DNA of 64,000 nt from Stenopsyche tienmushanensis (GCA_008973525.1 WACJ01000298.1:62001-126000); one strand, 5' to 3'; shown: positions 31,733 to 43,599, numbered from the stretch's first letter. Program-made: numbers and translations. The notes: a model not told the origin generated them from the sequence alone.

Positions 31733-33640
31733 TAGAGATACGTGTTTTTAGCATCTATTTTAAAAAAAAATAGCGTTTATATTCTTGAATTTAGCGTTTT
31801 GGAGCAAATAAAATAACAAAATTTAGCATCTATTTAGCATCTATTTCTTAAACACAAATTTGAAGTTAAATAGTCTAATTTAAACATAATTTGCAAAAAA
31901 TATACATACATATATTGTAAAAAACATTTGAAATTATTTAAAAATAGAAAAACATCAATTAAATTTACATAATTATTAAAATTTATCATCGAGCATGTTT
32001 CTATTGACAATTCTTTCAATCTAGTATTTCAATCTTTCAATTCAATTCATTTCAATTCTTTTTCAATCTAGTATTCTTTCAATCTGTTGATCGTTCACAA
32101 TTAAATTATATGAACTGAAAAACCTTTCTACATCAACACTATTTGCAGGACACCAAATTGATTGAATGGCTGCATTGCCGAATTCTTCGTGGTTTTCCCA
32201 CTAAACTAATTTTGTGAGCCCAGCATTTAAAATGTAGCATTTTATTTCCAATTAAAACACAGACTTTTATGACACGCAATCATATAGGGCGCCAAGTCCG
32301 AGACAAATCCTAATATGTCCGAATATGAAATTTCATATTCTTTGAGAGTATCTACTATTGTTTGCGAACATGTAGTAGCATTTGCCACATCCAAAAAATT
32401 ACATGATGCCAAGTAGACATTTTGTTCATTGGCAGGTAGCACTGTTTTAAATAAAACGGCAAAAACACAGCGCCCCATCTTGTCTGAAGTTGATGTCTCC
32501 ATGACTTCTTTCTTCATATCTGCTCCACATAATGGAACATACGTTCTTCTTAATTGATCTGCACGTGGCAAATCACTGGATCCCTGCACATATTTCCAAA
32601 AACATTCTTTCACCGCAGGATGATTCAACTTTTCCAGGGGTATGTTGGCTTTGAGACACGTGCTAACCGTATTTTTAATGAATATCGGTTTTTCTTGTCG
32701 TCTATCTATTATATTTGCTATTGTCAATTGATGAGTCTTACTTGTGGCAGGTGTCAAAGCTTTCTTCTTGTGTCCATTTAATTGGATATGTTTTGTTAAA
32801 TTGTTTTTCTTTTTCCAATCTAACTGACAATTGCAATGCCTGCACATTAAAATATTTTTATCATTCACATAAAATCCATCTGCCTTGTAAGCTGTAGCTC
32901 TCTCTTTAACTGGTTGACGCACACGTCTGTAATAACGATTTTCGTAATTTATGAACGTAAAATTGGAGTTAAACCATCGCTAAAACACACAATTATTATT
33001 GTTTTGAATCAATGACATTTATTGTTGACAGTAGCGTTATCTGCCTCATTTCAATTCTTTGAGAAGTTTGAGAGTTTTTGAGCCGCTTACGTTTGTTTTC
33101 GGTTTGAAGTGTCCACGAAGACGGTATGCATTGACTTATCTGGCCCAAAAAGCAAGTATTATCTGCTGACGCATGATGGGATTTGACGGCTGTGTACATC
33201 AAAGTCTTAATACCGACATTTACTCGACCCATATTCTTGAGACTAAAACATATATTTTATTGATTAACAAACGTTGGATAATTTTTAAAACGTGACATTA
33301 TTTAAATTGTGAAAAAAAACTCACCAAGTAGTATATTTAAACAATGTTATGAATGATTACGATACGTGCGTTAATCTCACAACCACGCAAATGACCCAAA
33401 ATTAGTACCAACCTAAGTGTGTGACATCATAGACTATGGACAAGAAATTGAGCATAGAGTCTGGGAAGATTACCTTAGTTATTTTTCAAGATGAACGATA
33501 TTTAGAAAATTTTTTTATCAGTTTTAATAAAATTTCGCATCTATTCGCATATTTTAACAATTTCGCAATAATTTCGCATTTATCGCATTTATCGCTTCTA
33601 TTTCGCATTTATCGCAAAACGCGATAATCACGTATCTCTA
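31733..33640 (-). mobile_element. hAT element B with perfect 8-bp TSD
   Basis: TIRs TAGAGATACGTG at both ends are flanked by identical octamers CATATAAT (31725-31732 and 33641-33648). Subterminal repeats are present: TAGCATCTATTT units at the left and TTTCGCATTTATCGC units at 33540-33620, typical transposase-binding clusters of hAT elements. The minus strand encodes a broken transposase. The segment 32920-33210 recurs at 53317-53640. Confidence 0.9.
32242..32922 (-). pseudogene. hAT transposase N-terminal half (CGGBP1-like BED finger)
   Basis: The 226-codon frame contains a zinc-finger pattern C-R-H-C then C-Q-L and H-I-Q-x-N-G-H (CRHCNCQLDWKKKNNLTKHI), as in the BED-like finger of CGG-binding-protein-like hAT proteins. 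It continues to residue 220 with LGFVSDLAPYM, near the start of the catalytic core. After its stop, at about 32215-32085, another minus frame reads IWCPANSVDVERFFSSYN, the hAT dimerisation motif (x-V-x-E-R-x-F-S). The middle, with most catalytic residues, is deleted. It is the longest transposase frame in the window. Confidence 0.85.
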
Positions 33641-33648
33641 CATATAAT

Positions 33649-34374
33649 GTTTACGTTGATTGACGAGTTGGATGACGCTGGCGGCGTGGGAGTGTCCGAT
33701 ATAGCAGATAAGCTCAAATTACGCCGCACATTCAGCAAAAATCGCAAATCTGAATCGCACTCGATATTTGAGCTATTAATTTCGTCTGGGCTTTCAAAGA
33801 GATGTCTATTAATAATTGCTAACGAAGAACCGCGATAAAAGCCATCCGACGATACTCAACGACCCTGTTTGTCTTGCCAATCGATAGCATAATAGCGGGC
33901 TCGAATATGTTATCCCACGTCGACCTAAAGAGATCGTTGTTTCGGGGTTATTTATATATTTTCATAATCTGACTTTACGACCATGGACATTAATAAAACA
34001 TGCGATATCGCACCGCAGGTGAATAAAAATGAATGCGGGAATAAACAGAAACTTTCAACAGTTGTGTCTGCAAAAATGGCATGGCCCGCAAGTGGGATTT
34101 AACTTTCATGAGGACGAAAGTATAAATCCTCGCCCCGCAAAGAAGTCGGCAAATGTTAATAAAATACGCCGCGAAAGTTGTGCTTTTTATCTTATAACTT
34201 TAGAAATGACCCTTTAAATTGCAACATTCGCTTGAATAAAGGGGAAATTCCCGTATTGCATAACGTCGTGGTAAATGCGAAACAATGCACTCGAGGAAAA
34301 TCTTTTGTTCATTCCAAATGTATTATTATCAACTGAGAATCTCTTCTAAGCACACTTTTTGATTTTGATTTTTT
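33649..34374. other. Stretch without recognised gene
   Basis: Open frames at 33647-33838 and 34029-34217 have no recognisable domain. No repeat is seen. Confidence 0.5.
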
Positions 34375-34570
34375 TGAAGAGATGGACGCAAAAACTCGGA
34401 TTTATTGCTGTGAAACATCGCCAAAAACTCGATTGAAACATCCTCATGACGCTGTTTTTGGTTCATTGCGAGCAAACGCGGCACCCATCTTGCGCACAGC
34501 TTTCTCGTGTACAAATGTTTAGTCATCATCCAATACCATTTTATGGATTTAATTGAGCATTTCTGGCGTG
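34375..34570 (-). pseudogene. Mariner transposase fragment, family M3, copy 2
   Basis: The minus frame reads KLCARWVPRLLAMNQKQRHE then SIEFLAMFHSNKSEFLRPS, closely matching 27160-27300. It ends before the catalytic T-x-D-E-T-W motif. Upstream a short IHKMVLDD helix is followed by a deletion. Confidence 0.75.
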
Positions 34571-35015
34571 AGTATATCTGCCGCCCAATATTTAATGTTG
34601 TAAACGAAGACTCAAACTCTAACAACCACCACTAACTATACAGCAGGCCGGGTACTTCTGGGACTACCCTCGTAACATTGTGAATTTATGGTATTCTATC
34701 CGCTGAAATTGTTCACATATTTTTGCGTTAAAATCTGATGAATAACTATGTGGAATCTGTTATCTACCGAAAGCAATCTGATACTGCGCATTGCCCTGGG
34801 GTGAAGTCAAAAATAAACTTCATTAAATCCACACAATATGCTTATTATTGAAAAATTGTACCATGGAAGTAATATCTAAAATATTTTTCGTGGAACTCGC
34901 AGAAAGGTTTCTCATTTCAGATTGAACAGATTACAATGTTTCCATTTTAATTGAAAACTGACTTAAATATTCCACGGCTTCAAACCATAATTGAACCGAT
35001 AAGTCAGAGAAAATA
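34571..35015. other. Spacer with a partial GGTTCGG repeat
   Basis: Bases 34975-35010 hold a partial GGTTCGG-family match (ATAATTGAACCGAT) abutting the mariner. Otherwise nothing is recognised. Confidence 0.45.
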
Positions 35016-35922
35016 TTAGGTTGTCCCATAAGTTTCTTTCGCAAATAAACGCATATCTAATCATAGCCATGGTTGAAGAAAACCCGCGATATACTGTTCG
35101 CGAAATAGTTAACAAGCTAGAATTTCCACGAACATCCGTCCATAATCATCTGACAAAACTGGGTTACATCAATCGTTCAGATATGTGACTTCTTCATGAT
35201 CTGACTGACTCAAATAAACTTCAGCGTATTTCAACATGCGATCTTCTTCTTCAACTACATAATAGCCAACCTTTTTTGAAGAGACTTGTCACTGCAGATG
35301 AAAGTTGGATACTCTATGAGAATATCCAACGTAAACGGTCTTGGATCAAGGGTACAGAAACTTTAACTGTAGCTAAACCTGTCCTACATCCAAAAAAAGT
35401 TTTGCTATGCATTTAGGGGGACTGGAAGGGGGTACTTTATTATGAGCTACTTCAGCAAGGTGAAACGATCAATTCAACAAAATATTAATTCCAACTAGAC
35501 AATCTAAAGGATGCAATTGCCAGAAAACGGCCAGAATTAGCGAACAGACGAGGCGTTGTTTTTCATCACGATAACGCCAGGCACATCAGAAATAAATTAT
35601 TATCATTTGACTGGGATGTTTTACCTCATCCTCCATACTCTCCGGACATTTCCCTTTCAGATTATTATTTATTTATTTCATTGAAAAATTCTTTACATGG
35701 TAAAAAAATTAATTCAAAAAATCATAAAAATGTACCTTGATCAATATTTTGCCAACAAACCTGGTAAATTTTGGCAAGAAGGCATTATGAGGCTTCCGGA
35801 GAGATGGAGAAAGGTAATAGAACAGAATGGATCATATATTGTTCAATTAATTTTGATGTTATACAAATTATTGTTTATTTTTTTTTAATATGAAAACGAA
35901 AGAAACTTATGGGACACCCTAA
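35016..35922 (+). mobile_element. Mariner element, family M1 copy 3, both TIRs intact
   Basis: It begins TTAGGTTGTCCCATAAG and ends with the complement of TTAGGGTGTCCCATAAG. TA lies on both sides. At 907 bp it is the most complete M1 copy and defines the family structure. The transposase on the + strand has several stops. Confidence 0.92.
35060..35890 (+). pseudogene. Mariner transposase, near full length (M1), inactivated
   Basis: Reading through stops and one shift, all parts are present in order: LIIAMVEENP and TVREIVNKLEFPRT (first helix-turn-helix), YINRSDM (second), VTADESWILYEN (first Asp), LLCI-stop-GDWKGVLYYELL, GVVFHHDNARH (second Asp) and YSPDISLSDYYLF (third Asp, spacing as in D,D34D). 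Stops occur after SDM, within LLCI-GDW, after STKY and in the C-terminal part. The ancestral start lies in the region deleted between the TIR and LIIAMV. Confidence 0.88.
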
Positions 35923-37196
35923 TATTTTGAATTTATTTATTGTGATCAAATTAAAAATTATTTGTAAAATGTATTGATATAATTTTGATCGCAATAAATA
36001 AATTCAAAATTATTCGAAAATTATTATTTATTAAAACTACAACGTTTCCTTCATCATTTTATGATTTATTCATATTTTTAAAAAAATAAAATATGGTATT
36101 ATAGTATATTTGTATCTTGTAAAAGTTCCATGAACCTGTAAAGATGAGTTCATTCCATAATAATTTGAGAGAGCGTTGACTGATGAATATGGAAAGTGTG
36201 GTGGAATCTCTTTCTTGTGCTTCTGATTTTTTACAAGTCATTGTGTGAGTAAAGTTTGAAAAGCTTAAAAACTTTTGGAAGCTGGAGATAATGAGCCATT
36301 TTTGTCTTCGAGTTCTTGTAGCTTGACTTATTTTAATATCATAATTCTTTGATAAGCTGAAATCTGCAGTCTTATTCTATGGCTAATAATTTATTAAAAT
36401 ATACCCTTAAAGAAATATCCATTCCAACACATGCTCTTCTTATATTTTGATAATAACGAATATTATGTCAATATTTAGTAGTCATCCATCAATTTTTCAG
36501 CTTAAAACTCAAAGCATCTATTATAATGAATTAATCATTCTGATATTAAAAAGTTTAAAGGAAACAATTCTGTTATTTTTAATTTGAACCATATTTTCGG
36601 TCATTTACTCTGTATGTTGTGCAAATATTATGTCATTCTTTGGGTTTTTCTTGGTCTTCAACTGAGAATACTTTCAGCCATATGAAAAAAAACTCAGAAC
36701 ATCAATATTAATAACGCTCAAGTAAAGGCATTACAATAAAAATGAATGGCTCTCATGAATATTATCTTATGTTAAAAATATATGAAACGTTACCCAAACA
36801 AAAATACAGCATTTGGGGTAATAGACTTTTATTTTATATGCATTTTATTGTGCCAAATTGATTGCATGATGGAATTTATATAATTTTTTGCTCTAAGGAT
36901 TATCAGATAGATCCGCATTCTCAAATGAAACATGTTTATGTAGGTCTACTTTTCAATGGCCTGCTTAAAATCAATTAACTAATAATATATTGAAATTATA
37001 TGAAAAAATATTTATATCATCTCTTAACTGAGCAACAGTTGAATCTCTGGGATAATGATGTAGAGTAGACCTGGGCGAAAGTAGCCTCGACGGACTGCTC
37101 ATCAAACTTTGCTAGGGTAACCCAGATATCATGACTTTTGTGTGCATTTTACCGTATTTTGCATACCTATAAAGTGGAATGTGGAATAATCTAAAC
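35923..37196. other. Stretch without recognised gene
   Basis: AT-rich sequence of 1.3 kb with no repeat, gene or transposon end that I can recognise. Confidence 0.5.
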
Positions 37197-38264
37197 CAGT
37201 GGTTCCTAACCTGGGGGGAATTACCCCCCGAGGGGTAAAACGGCTTTTCTGCGGGGGTAATGACAATATTCATTTTTAGTATGTAGATATAATAATAAAA
37301 TGACAGATGAGCGTCATATAGCTTGCACTCTCTTCCAAGAAGTCTCTCACTGTGTTCTAATGCCTTTCTAGTAATCCTTCTCGCAAGGAGAGGGATGAAG
37401 AGACTAGAGATGGAGACGATATAGTTTCAATTTACTCGAGCACTAATTTGCACGTTTCGCATTTGTGGCAGTATTTGAAGTGAAATGACTTCTGGAAAAA
37501 GCGCTTGTATCAAGAAGCAATTCTACAATGGGGTTTCACGAATATTTTTGACAGGAATATGGAAAAGCCTCAGTGTGTTATGTAATAAAGTTCTTTGGTC
37601 TCAGAGAGCATGAAACCGAGCAAACCTAAAAAAAAGATTGTACAGACGGGAAGGGACGTCTTCCATGATGAGAATATGTTCTGGATTTCGAGTAGTCGTG
37701 TTACAATGACTTCTCAAGTTTTGTTTTATCACTACATGATACGATTTGGCTGTTAAGAAGCTTTCTTCAGATTTACTAAGCGCGTTGAATGATGTAGTAA
37801 AAATTGTGAATCAAAATCGTCTTTTGTACAGATAGAAGTACCCAGGTTGTCAAGAGAGAGACTTTTAAACAGGGTTTATGAGCTCCGTGAAGAAATAGGA
37901 TTGTTTCTCGAAAACCAGAGAACACAAAAGATTTTTTCAGTTAAATTAACAGTCTGATGACAAGGAAATATGATGAATATCTTGACAGCACAGGATAATG
38001 TTGCTAAAGTGAAACTAAACCTAACATTAAAAAAAACTTGCAAATGCAAAACAATTTTAACTTTAACATTAATCATCATTAAATTAATCAAGAAAGTATG
38101 TTAAAATTGTAATTTCCAATCGTTTTGTGCAATTTCATGATAAATAAAGGATATTTGTATGTATTATATATGTTGTTTTCTTCAACAAAATTTTAAAGGG
38201 GGGTAAAATCAGTTTCCCTGATAGGTTATAGGGGTAACGAGACCAAAAAGGTTAGGAAACACTG
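37197..38264 (+). mobile_element. hAT element C (BED/ZBED-like) with perfect 8-bp TSD
   Basis: TIRs CAGTGGTTCCTAACCT and CAGTGTTTCCTAACCT are flanked by identical ATCTAAAC octamers (37189-37196, 38265-38272). Internal deletions leave 1068 bp. The + strand keeps both a BED finger and a downstream transposase block, so this derives from a full hAT of the ZBED/Charlie type. Confidence 0.92.
37485..38090 (+). pseudogene. ZBED-type hAT transposase, internally deleted
   Basis: At about 37485-37640 the frames give KRLYQEAILQWGFTNIF then EKPQCVMCNKVLWSQ and SMKPSKPKKK. That is the BED-finger region of ZBED5-like hAT proteins (W-G-F-T, P-Q-C-x-x-C). At 37745-37925 LSALNDVVKIVN and LSRERLLNRVYELREEIGLF follow, the R-W-L-S-R-G-x-V-L-x-R-x-x-E-L-R block of the same family. 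Catalytic and dimerisation regions between and after these are missing, and frames shift several times. Confidence 0.75.
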
Positions 38265-38272
38265 ATCTAAAC

Positions 38273-38949
38273 TGATACGAGTACCATAGGGAAGAAGAAT
38301 TCTCTGTAGTCCGTCATCTGCTGTAGCTCCTTTCAAGCTGAAGTTGGACTAGCGGCAACGGTAACTTTGTTGGTAGCTCCAATTTATTCCCTCCTTTTGC
38401 CTATCACCTTCAGTTACACGTTTGCTTCCTCGTAGTGCCTCGCCTACGAGGTTGAATCTGGTCTTCCTCATAATGCCTCGCCTCCAAGGAGGTTAATCTG
38501 TATAAGGGATTGGTAGCTGGAATTTTATGTAACTAGTCCAGGATTCCCAAATCAGACCGCGCAATAATGCAGGATATGGTTTCTGTCATAAAGGGACCAA
38601 AAGACGGGTAAGTCGCTGATGTCTGTTCAAACCGTTACATCATAGAGACGCTACGTAACGCTAGTGTGTGTGTAGCATAACGCGACCACTAGAATAACAG
38701 CGCGCCTATTTTATTATATATTACAAAAACACCCACTTCATCTTTTAGCTAACAATTTCCGTTGACAAATAGAAAAAAATCAATGCATAAAATCAACTTT
38801 TCCTAAGAGCTAAAAAAATTACTTCTACCATGTGAGAGTTTTACGCATTTTTTTCGTCTATCTTCTTAAATCTTGATGAAAATATATTGGAGATTATGGT
38901 ATGCAATGTTACTTGCAACCTTGTAAGGCTTTAAGTCGAACATACAGAA
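38273..38949. other. Stretch with hairpin tandem and a repeat flank
   Basis: Bases 38430-38505 hold two imperfect 35-38 bp tandem units (CCTCGTAGTGCCTCGCC and CCTCATAATGCCTCGCC), each closed by a complementary GAGG. Bases 38640-38790 match flanks of the two-unit repeat family at 43255-43345 and 51220-51660. No gene is seen. Confidence 0.5.
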
Positions 38950-39291
38950 TGTGTCCCAAAAGTAATGAAATATATTTTTTGGCACACCTTTGTTGATCAA
39001 AGCGTGTTTGAGCCGGTTGGGTGAGACGGAAGGGGGATATTAAGCTTTTCAGCGAACAAAGCTTAGTCTTGTTTTGACTTTGATACCAAGGTTGTGGTCC
39101 ACGAAGACCTGGTTGCTATATTTTGACAATGTTCCTGGCAAAACACATACCGGATGTACCGGATAAAGGAGAGTCAATGGGGAAAATTTGTTGACGCTCG
39201 TGGCGATTACTTTGAAGAATATTTACAATTTATATCGGTATTATCAATAAATATTTTTAAAAAAAATATATTTCATGACTTTTGGAACACT
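38950..39291 (+). mobile_element. Mariner deletion derivative, family M5, copy 1
   Basis: TIRs TGTCCCAAAAGTAATGAAAT and the inward right end GTTCCAAAAGTCATGAAAT bracket 340 bp. At 39172-39235 the + strand reads SMGKFVDARGDYFEEYLQF, the mariner C-terminus (W-x-K-C-x-x-x-x-G-D-Y-F-E). The rest of the transposase is deleted. Confidence 0.75.
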
Positions 39292-40854
39292 TTATTTTTT
39301 TGACTTCCGCTTAAACTCTGTTCAAGCTTTTGATTACAAACCATTTCTGTGGATATTTTATATCATTAAGTATTATTACTTCAACTCTATTGATTCAGAT
39401 TTATCTTGATTTGATTTTTTGCCGCCAATAAATGATTGATTTTAAACAATAATTAAAGTATTTAGAAAAGTCTCATATATCCGATAATGCATTGGTTTAC
39501 TATTTGAGAAGCTCTGCTTTGGATGATTTGAAAAAAAGGTTTTGATATGTTCCCCCCCCCCTCCCCCAAAAAAAGATAATAGGGGAAAATTGTATCAAAT
39601 GGATGGAATAAAAAAGGATTCGTCAATGTATGAAAATTGGTCTAGACTTTGGCGCCTGCCGGAGCATCGATAAGTTGACCCAGGATCTTAATGGGCTGTA
39701 AAATTGGTTTTCAGGACTGAAAATTACTCCTCACACGAGAAGCCGCCCCCAGAGTGTAATCTATGCTAAATAGAAGGGAAAACCAAAACGATTGCAATCT
39801 TCTTCTGCCGAATAGAGCTCGGAGGCTGCATCTTCTTCCGTGTGATTTAAATGGGTCCTAAATATACGTAAAATATGACGCTGTGGGTTAAATTCATGAC
39901 ATTTTTCGTCGTGGAAGCCCTTAAATCATCGCGCAATGTGGGCTTCCGCCTGTACGACCTTTCATCGATTATCAATTTCCCTAATGCGAATCAAAAGTCT
40001 ATTCTTCTCCTCGGCTGTACACTTTGAGCAAATAGATAGTGGCGTAATAAATATGGAAGCATTAATTATGTCAGTCCTTGGAGAAAATTTGTCAAACGGA
40101 AGACGACGAACAACTGCGATCAAATCGAAAGTCGCCCGTTCGTATCTATTGTCTTCGAATTTTGTTTCGTTATCTCGGCAGTTGTTGGCGCCCGTCAAAC
40201 TTTTCGCCCGTCACGAAAGTTCCACCGTGGGGTAGAAACCAGAAAGAGGTAGAAAGACATATTTAACGTTTTTATTTGAGCGTTTTCGCCAAGGCATGTT
40301 TTTTACGTATCCTTACGCCGTTTTCGATAAGAAAGAGGGTCATTCCGGGAACGGAGGGAAAACGGTAATGAGAGAAAAGCCAGGACCATTTTGTTTTCTG
40401 TTCGCAGGTATATTTTCATTTGGCTTTTTGTCCGTATTGATGCGGGAAAAAATGCGTAAATGTTTCTCTTTAGAAAGAGATTCGGACTCTTAAATACGCC
40501 TTGGCGTTTCTTTGGGGCGGAAAAAAACAGGAGAGCTCGCCGGGAACGCCATTCAGCAGCCCAACAGACCATATCTGTTGACGAATCTTCAATATTGAGA
40601 AGTATGATAAAATATTTCCACGGCGACAAAAACACCCCCGAAAAAGTGGACAGTCTTAAAAGTGAGCTTAAATTCCATTCCCAGACGACTGTCTGTCGAT
40701 CTGACGCAAAAAAATGACATTAAATATAGTTTTTGTTGTGTCTCTATGAAATGATCACGGATTTGGATCACACAATCGAAACCATTACACTTTCGACAAT
40801 GAATATTTTTTAAATATAAAATCAATATGTATATAGGTTTGTACAATAATAATG
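39292..40854. other. Stretch without recognised gene
   Basis: A poly-C run lies at 39550-39575. The region 39900-40720 has moderate GC and overlapping open frames on both strands up to 110 codons, none with a domain or conserved-looking pattern. No repeat copy is seen. Confidence 0.45.
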
Positions 40855-40985
40855 CTTAAAAGAATATTTTATGGCATTAAGTATGGAATATAACGTCGTT
40901 CAAATGTCCGCCGCGGCTTTGCACGGCGGCACGTATTCGGTAGATAAAATTTTCGATCAGATTATGATATGAAATTTATTTTTTA
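40855..40985 (-). pseudogene. IS630/Tc-type transposase C-terminus, copy 2
   Basis: The minus frame reads LIENFIYRIRAAVQSRGGHL then NDVIFHT. This is the common C-terminal motif of insect IS630/Tc-like DDE proteins (V-I-E-N-x-x-x-R-I-x-x-C-x-x-x-x-G-G-H-L). It is the best preserved of three copies (others 31060-31147, 47625-47905). Confidence 0.75.
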
Positions 40986-42309
40986 TGTAAAATATCTCGC
41001 CTCTCAAGTTATAAGCCACTATTTTAAGGGTAAATTGTCATTATCAGATCATGAAGTGACAGTTATTCCGAGAAGGGTGGGATGACGCCTCTAAGGCGAA
41101 CGCGCACTACTATCTTGTTTACTAAATGATCATTATTAAACTTACATGATAAAAACATTAGATATTGTTCTTTCGAATGAGTGTCATCCAACTATTCTTA
41201 AAATAATTGTTACTTCAGGGCGTATGTTTTAAATATGGAAGTTTCCCTGCCGCATCCCGTATTATCAACGAGCGAAATTGTTACATTTTTTTTTTAATAA
41301 TATTTTTTGGCCTTATCCCTCAAATTTCCAATAAACTGACTTTTTAAATATGAATCAAGTTTAAAGGACTTGATGTTTAAAAAAGCTTTCCTTGCAAAAA
41401 ATTGCTATTTGACCATATCATTCATAATTGATGATGATTTCATCTCCAATTTGTTTCTTAAAAAACTATTTTATATATATTTATAATTCTAAATTGAAAT
41501 ATAGATGCATATATTCGTATATGTACCGCTTATCGTCCATACAAATCCACTTTTCTCTCAAGAGTGCGCAGCGTGAATCAATCTTGTATATCAATAAATG
41601 AACCTCAACACTATTGATAGCACACAATTTTCGTTAATTTCTTTGCGTAAACATAAACAATACATATGTGTATGCATTATTTCACCAATTAAATAACAGA
41701 TGTGAGGGATTTAAGTATAAATATAGCTATTGAATAATCACCTTATGTCGCGAAAACATTGAAGTATCAATAAATTCACAGTTATTGTTTCAGTATAGAG
41801 ACGCTTAGCGTTTTTGCGGCGTGTATCTTTTTTTAAATTGGCGTCATTTTTTTACTGTATCTTATAAAATAAAATAAAATGTATTTCTGGATTATGATAA
41901 TACTGCGGAATTTTGACGCCCATTGCAAAATAAAGAGACACACTTTGTGTGCATTTAAGTAAATTCTCTTTATGTTGGGGGTGCGAGCGCCGGGGGCGTA
42001 TACCACTTAGGGAAAGATCTACGAAAACATCTTTACAAATTTGGACCACATCTTCGGCCACCGTTGTTCCAGACCCACTCCGTTGGCATACGATAAATTA
42101 CGTTGCAATGAGAACGGCCAGAGCATTCTAACACTGACCAGAAACACTATGAGAATAGCACTGGCGTACGAAATTATATTTTTTTTCATACACACACATT
42201 AAATCGAGCTCGGCAATATATTCATTGTGAAACTAATATTTATCCACGTGATACAATTGCGTGATCTTTGATCATTTAATGGGAAAGTAGTAGAACGGAT
42301 CGTTAGTAT
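40986..42309. other. Stretch with a GGGTGCGG MITE end at 41215-41273
   Basis: Bases 41190-41273 match 57310-57384 and 44849-44900 (inverted), ending AGTTTCCCTGCCGCATCCCG. A GC-rich patch at 41975-42130 lacks a domain-bearing frame. Otherwise nothing is recognised. Confidence 0.5.
41190..41273 (-). mobile_element. MITE end of the GGGTGCGG family, copy 3
   Basis: AAAATAATTGTTACTTCAGG followed by GGAAGTTTCCCTGCCGCA. Only one end is present or recognisable. Confidence 0.6.
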
Positions 42310-42405
42310 CCACACACAAAACCGATAATTTTGTTGGAGCGAAAACCGAAAATCTGAATCGATTCGAAAATATCGTTTTTTTGGTTCGGTATACGTTTTA
42401 CGTGA
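42310..42405 (+). repeat. GGTTCGG dispersed repeat, copy 5
   Basis: Skeleton TTGGAGCGAAAACCG, TGAATCGATTCGAAAA and TTTTTGGTTCGGTATACG. Confidence 0.65.
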
Positions 42406-42431
42406 AAGAAAGCTTATTTGACTATTATTTC

Positions 42432-42720
42432 TTCCTATATAAGGTGTATCCCAAAAGTCATGAAATATTTTTTTTTAAAAGATTTATCGACAATACCGGT
42501 ACGGTCAAGAACTCACGTTAAAGGCTGGTCGTCATTGTCATGGTGCAATAGCCAGATAGTCCCCTTTCTTCAATATTTTCAGAACTTCCACGTAATAGGC
42601 AGCGTTGATGGTCTATCCTTGAGGTACAAACCCTTTGTGGACAACATCCATTGTGTCAAAAAAGACAATCAACATTGTTTTGTCTTCAGTTTCGTGGACA
42701 CTGAGGTGTGCCATTCGGCC
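42432..42720 (-). mobile_element. Mariner fragment, family M5, copy 2
   Basis: The left end GGTGTATCCCAAAAGTCATG is the M5 TIR. The minus strand reads TEDKTMLIVFFDTMDVVHKG, FVPQG then INAAYYVEVLKILK, the central mariner block (F-F-D-x-x-x-V-V-H-x-x-F-V-P), then in a shifted frame WLLHHDND, the second catalytic Asp block, showing a deletion between them. The right side is broken at 42720 where hAT family A sequence begins. Confidence 0.8.
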
Positions 42721-42721
42721 A

Positions 42722-43030
42722 TCAACACCATCAATGTGACTGATAAAATTCCTTTCTGCTGAGACACGGACTAAAACCCGAAAAATTCCCGATTTCCCAA
42801 CAAATTATTTATTTCCGTCGCTGCAGAAGAATACTTAAATACTATAATACTTTGATGTGATTCGTAATTATATTACGGAAGAATAAAAAAATTCTGAATC
42901 CCGTATCTATTATATTTCGTATCGATATTCCCATTATTAGAGTCGAGGTGTAGTAAATACATCACCGGTAGGGGAAGATTAATACACCAATTTGAAAAAC
43001 ATAAATGTGCTGTATATATGTATACACAGA
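42722..43030 (-). mobile_element. hAT-type element, family A copy 3 (internal fragment)
   Basis: From AACACCATCAATGTGACTG to about 43010 it matches 5540-5850, without either TIR. It directly abuts a truncated mariner M5 copy. Confidence 0.75.
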
Positions 43031-43599
43031 TTAGACAGTTGCTTTAGTACTAAGTTAATTATGATTATATTTTGGCTTTCAAAAAATCCCTTCATTATTG
43101 TATGAAATATTCACTGAAAAATGAAAAAGTAAAAAACACACTCAATGAAAAAGTTACATATTTGGTATCGTGGGGTCACAGCTAGTCCAAATATTTATAA
43201 AATCAATTATTCGAATAACGAATAAACGAGAGAAACATGATACGCGCATGCGCCGGGCCGCCTTTACTGTGCGTGTGTGTGTCAAAAACGTAGCATAAAG
43301 CAACCACTAGACAGTAGCAAGCCTATTTTATTATATATTACACAACACACAATCAATCGCCGATTTTTTCGGAAATGTGCACTTTGGAATTCTGAGAATT
43401 TGAGATGATTTCGCTGGTCTTCTCAGAAATGAGCAGCTTGGGATTTCACTGGACCTACTTTTACTTTTCAATAGGATACTTGGTGAAAGTCCTATCAAGA
43501 GGATATAGAGTTGTTCAATGAGTATATTAGATATCACACTTTTAGTACGAATTGTAATCAGGATTTCGAATCATTATTTCTACATTTTGGTTTTGGTTT
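43031..43599. other. Stretch with a repeat flank at 43255-43345
   Basis: Bases 43255-43345 (AAAGCAACCACTAGA, CAAGCCTATTTTATTATATA) match 51220-51285 and 38660-38725, which are flanks of the two-unit tandem repeat family. Otherwise nothing is recognised. Confidence 0.5.
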
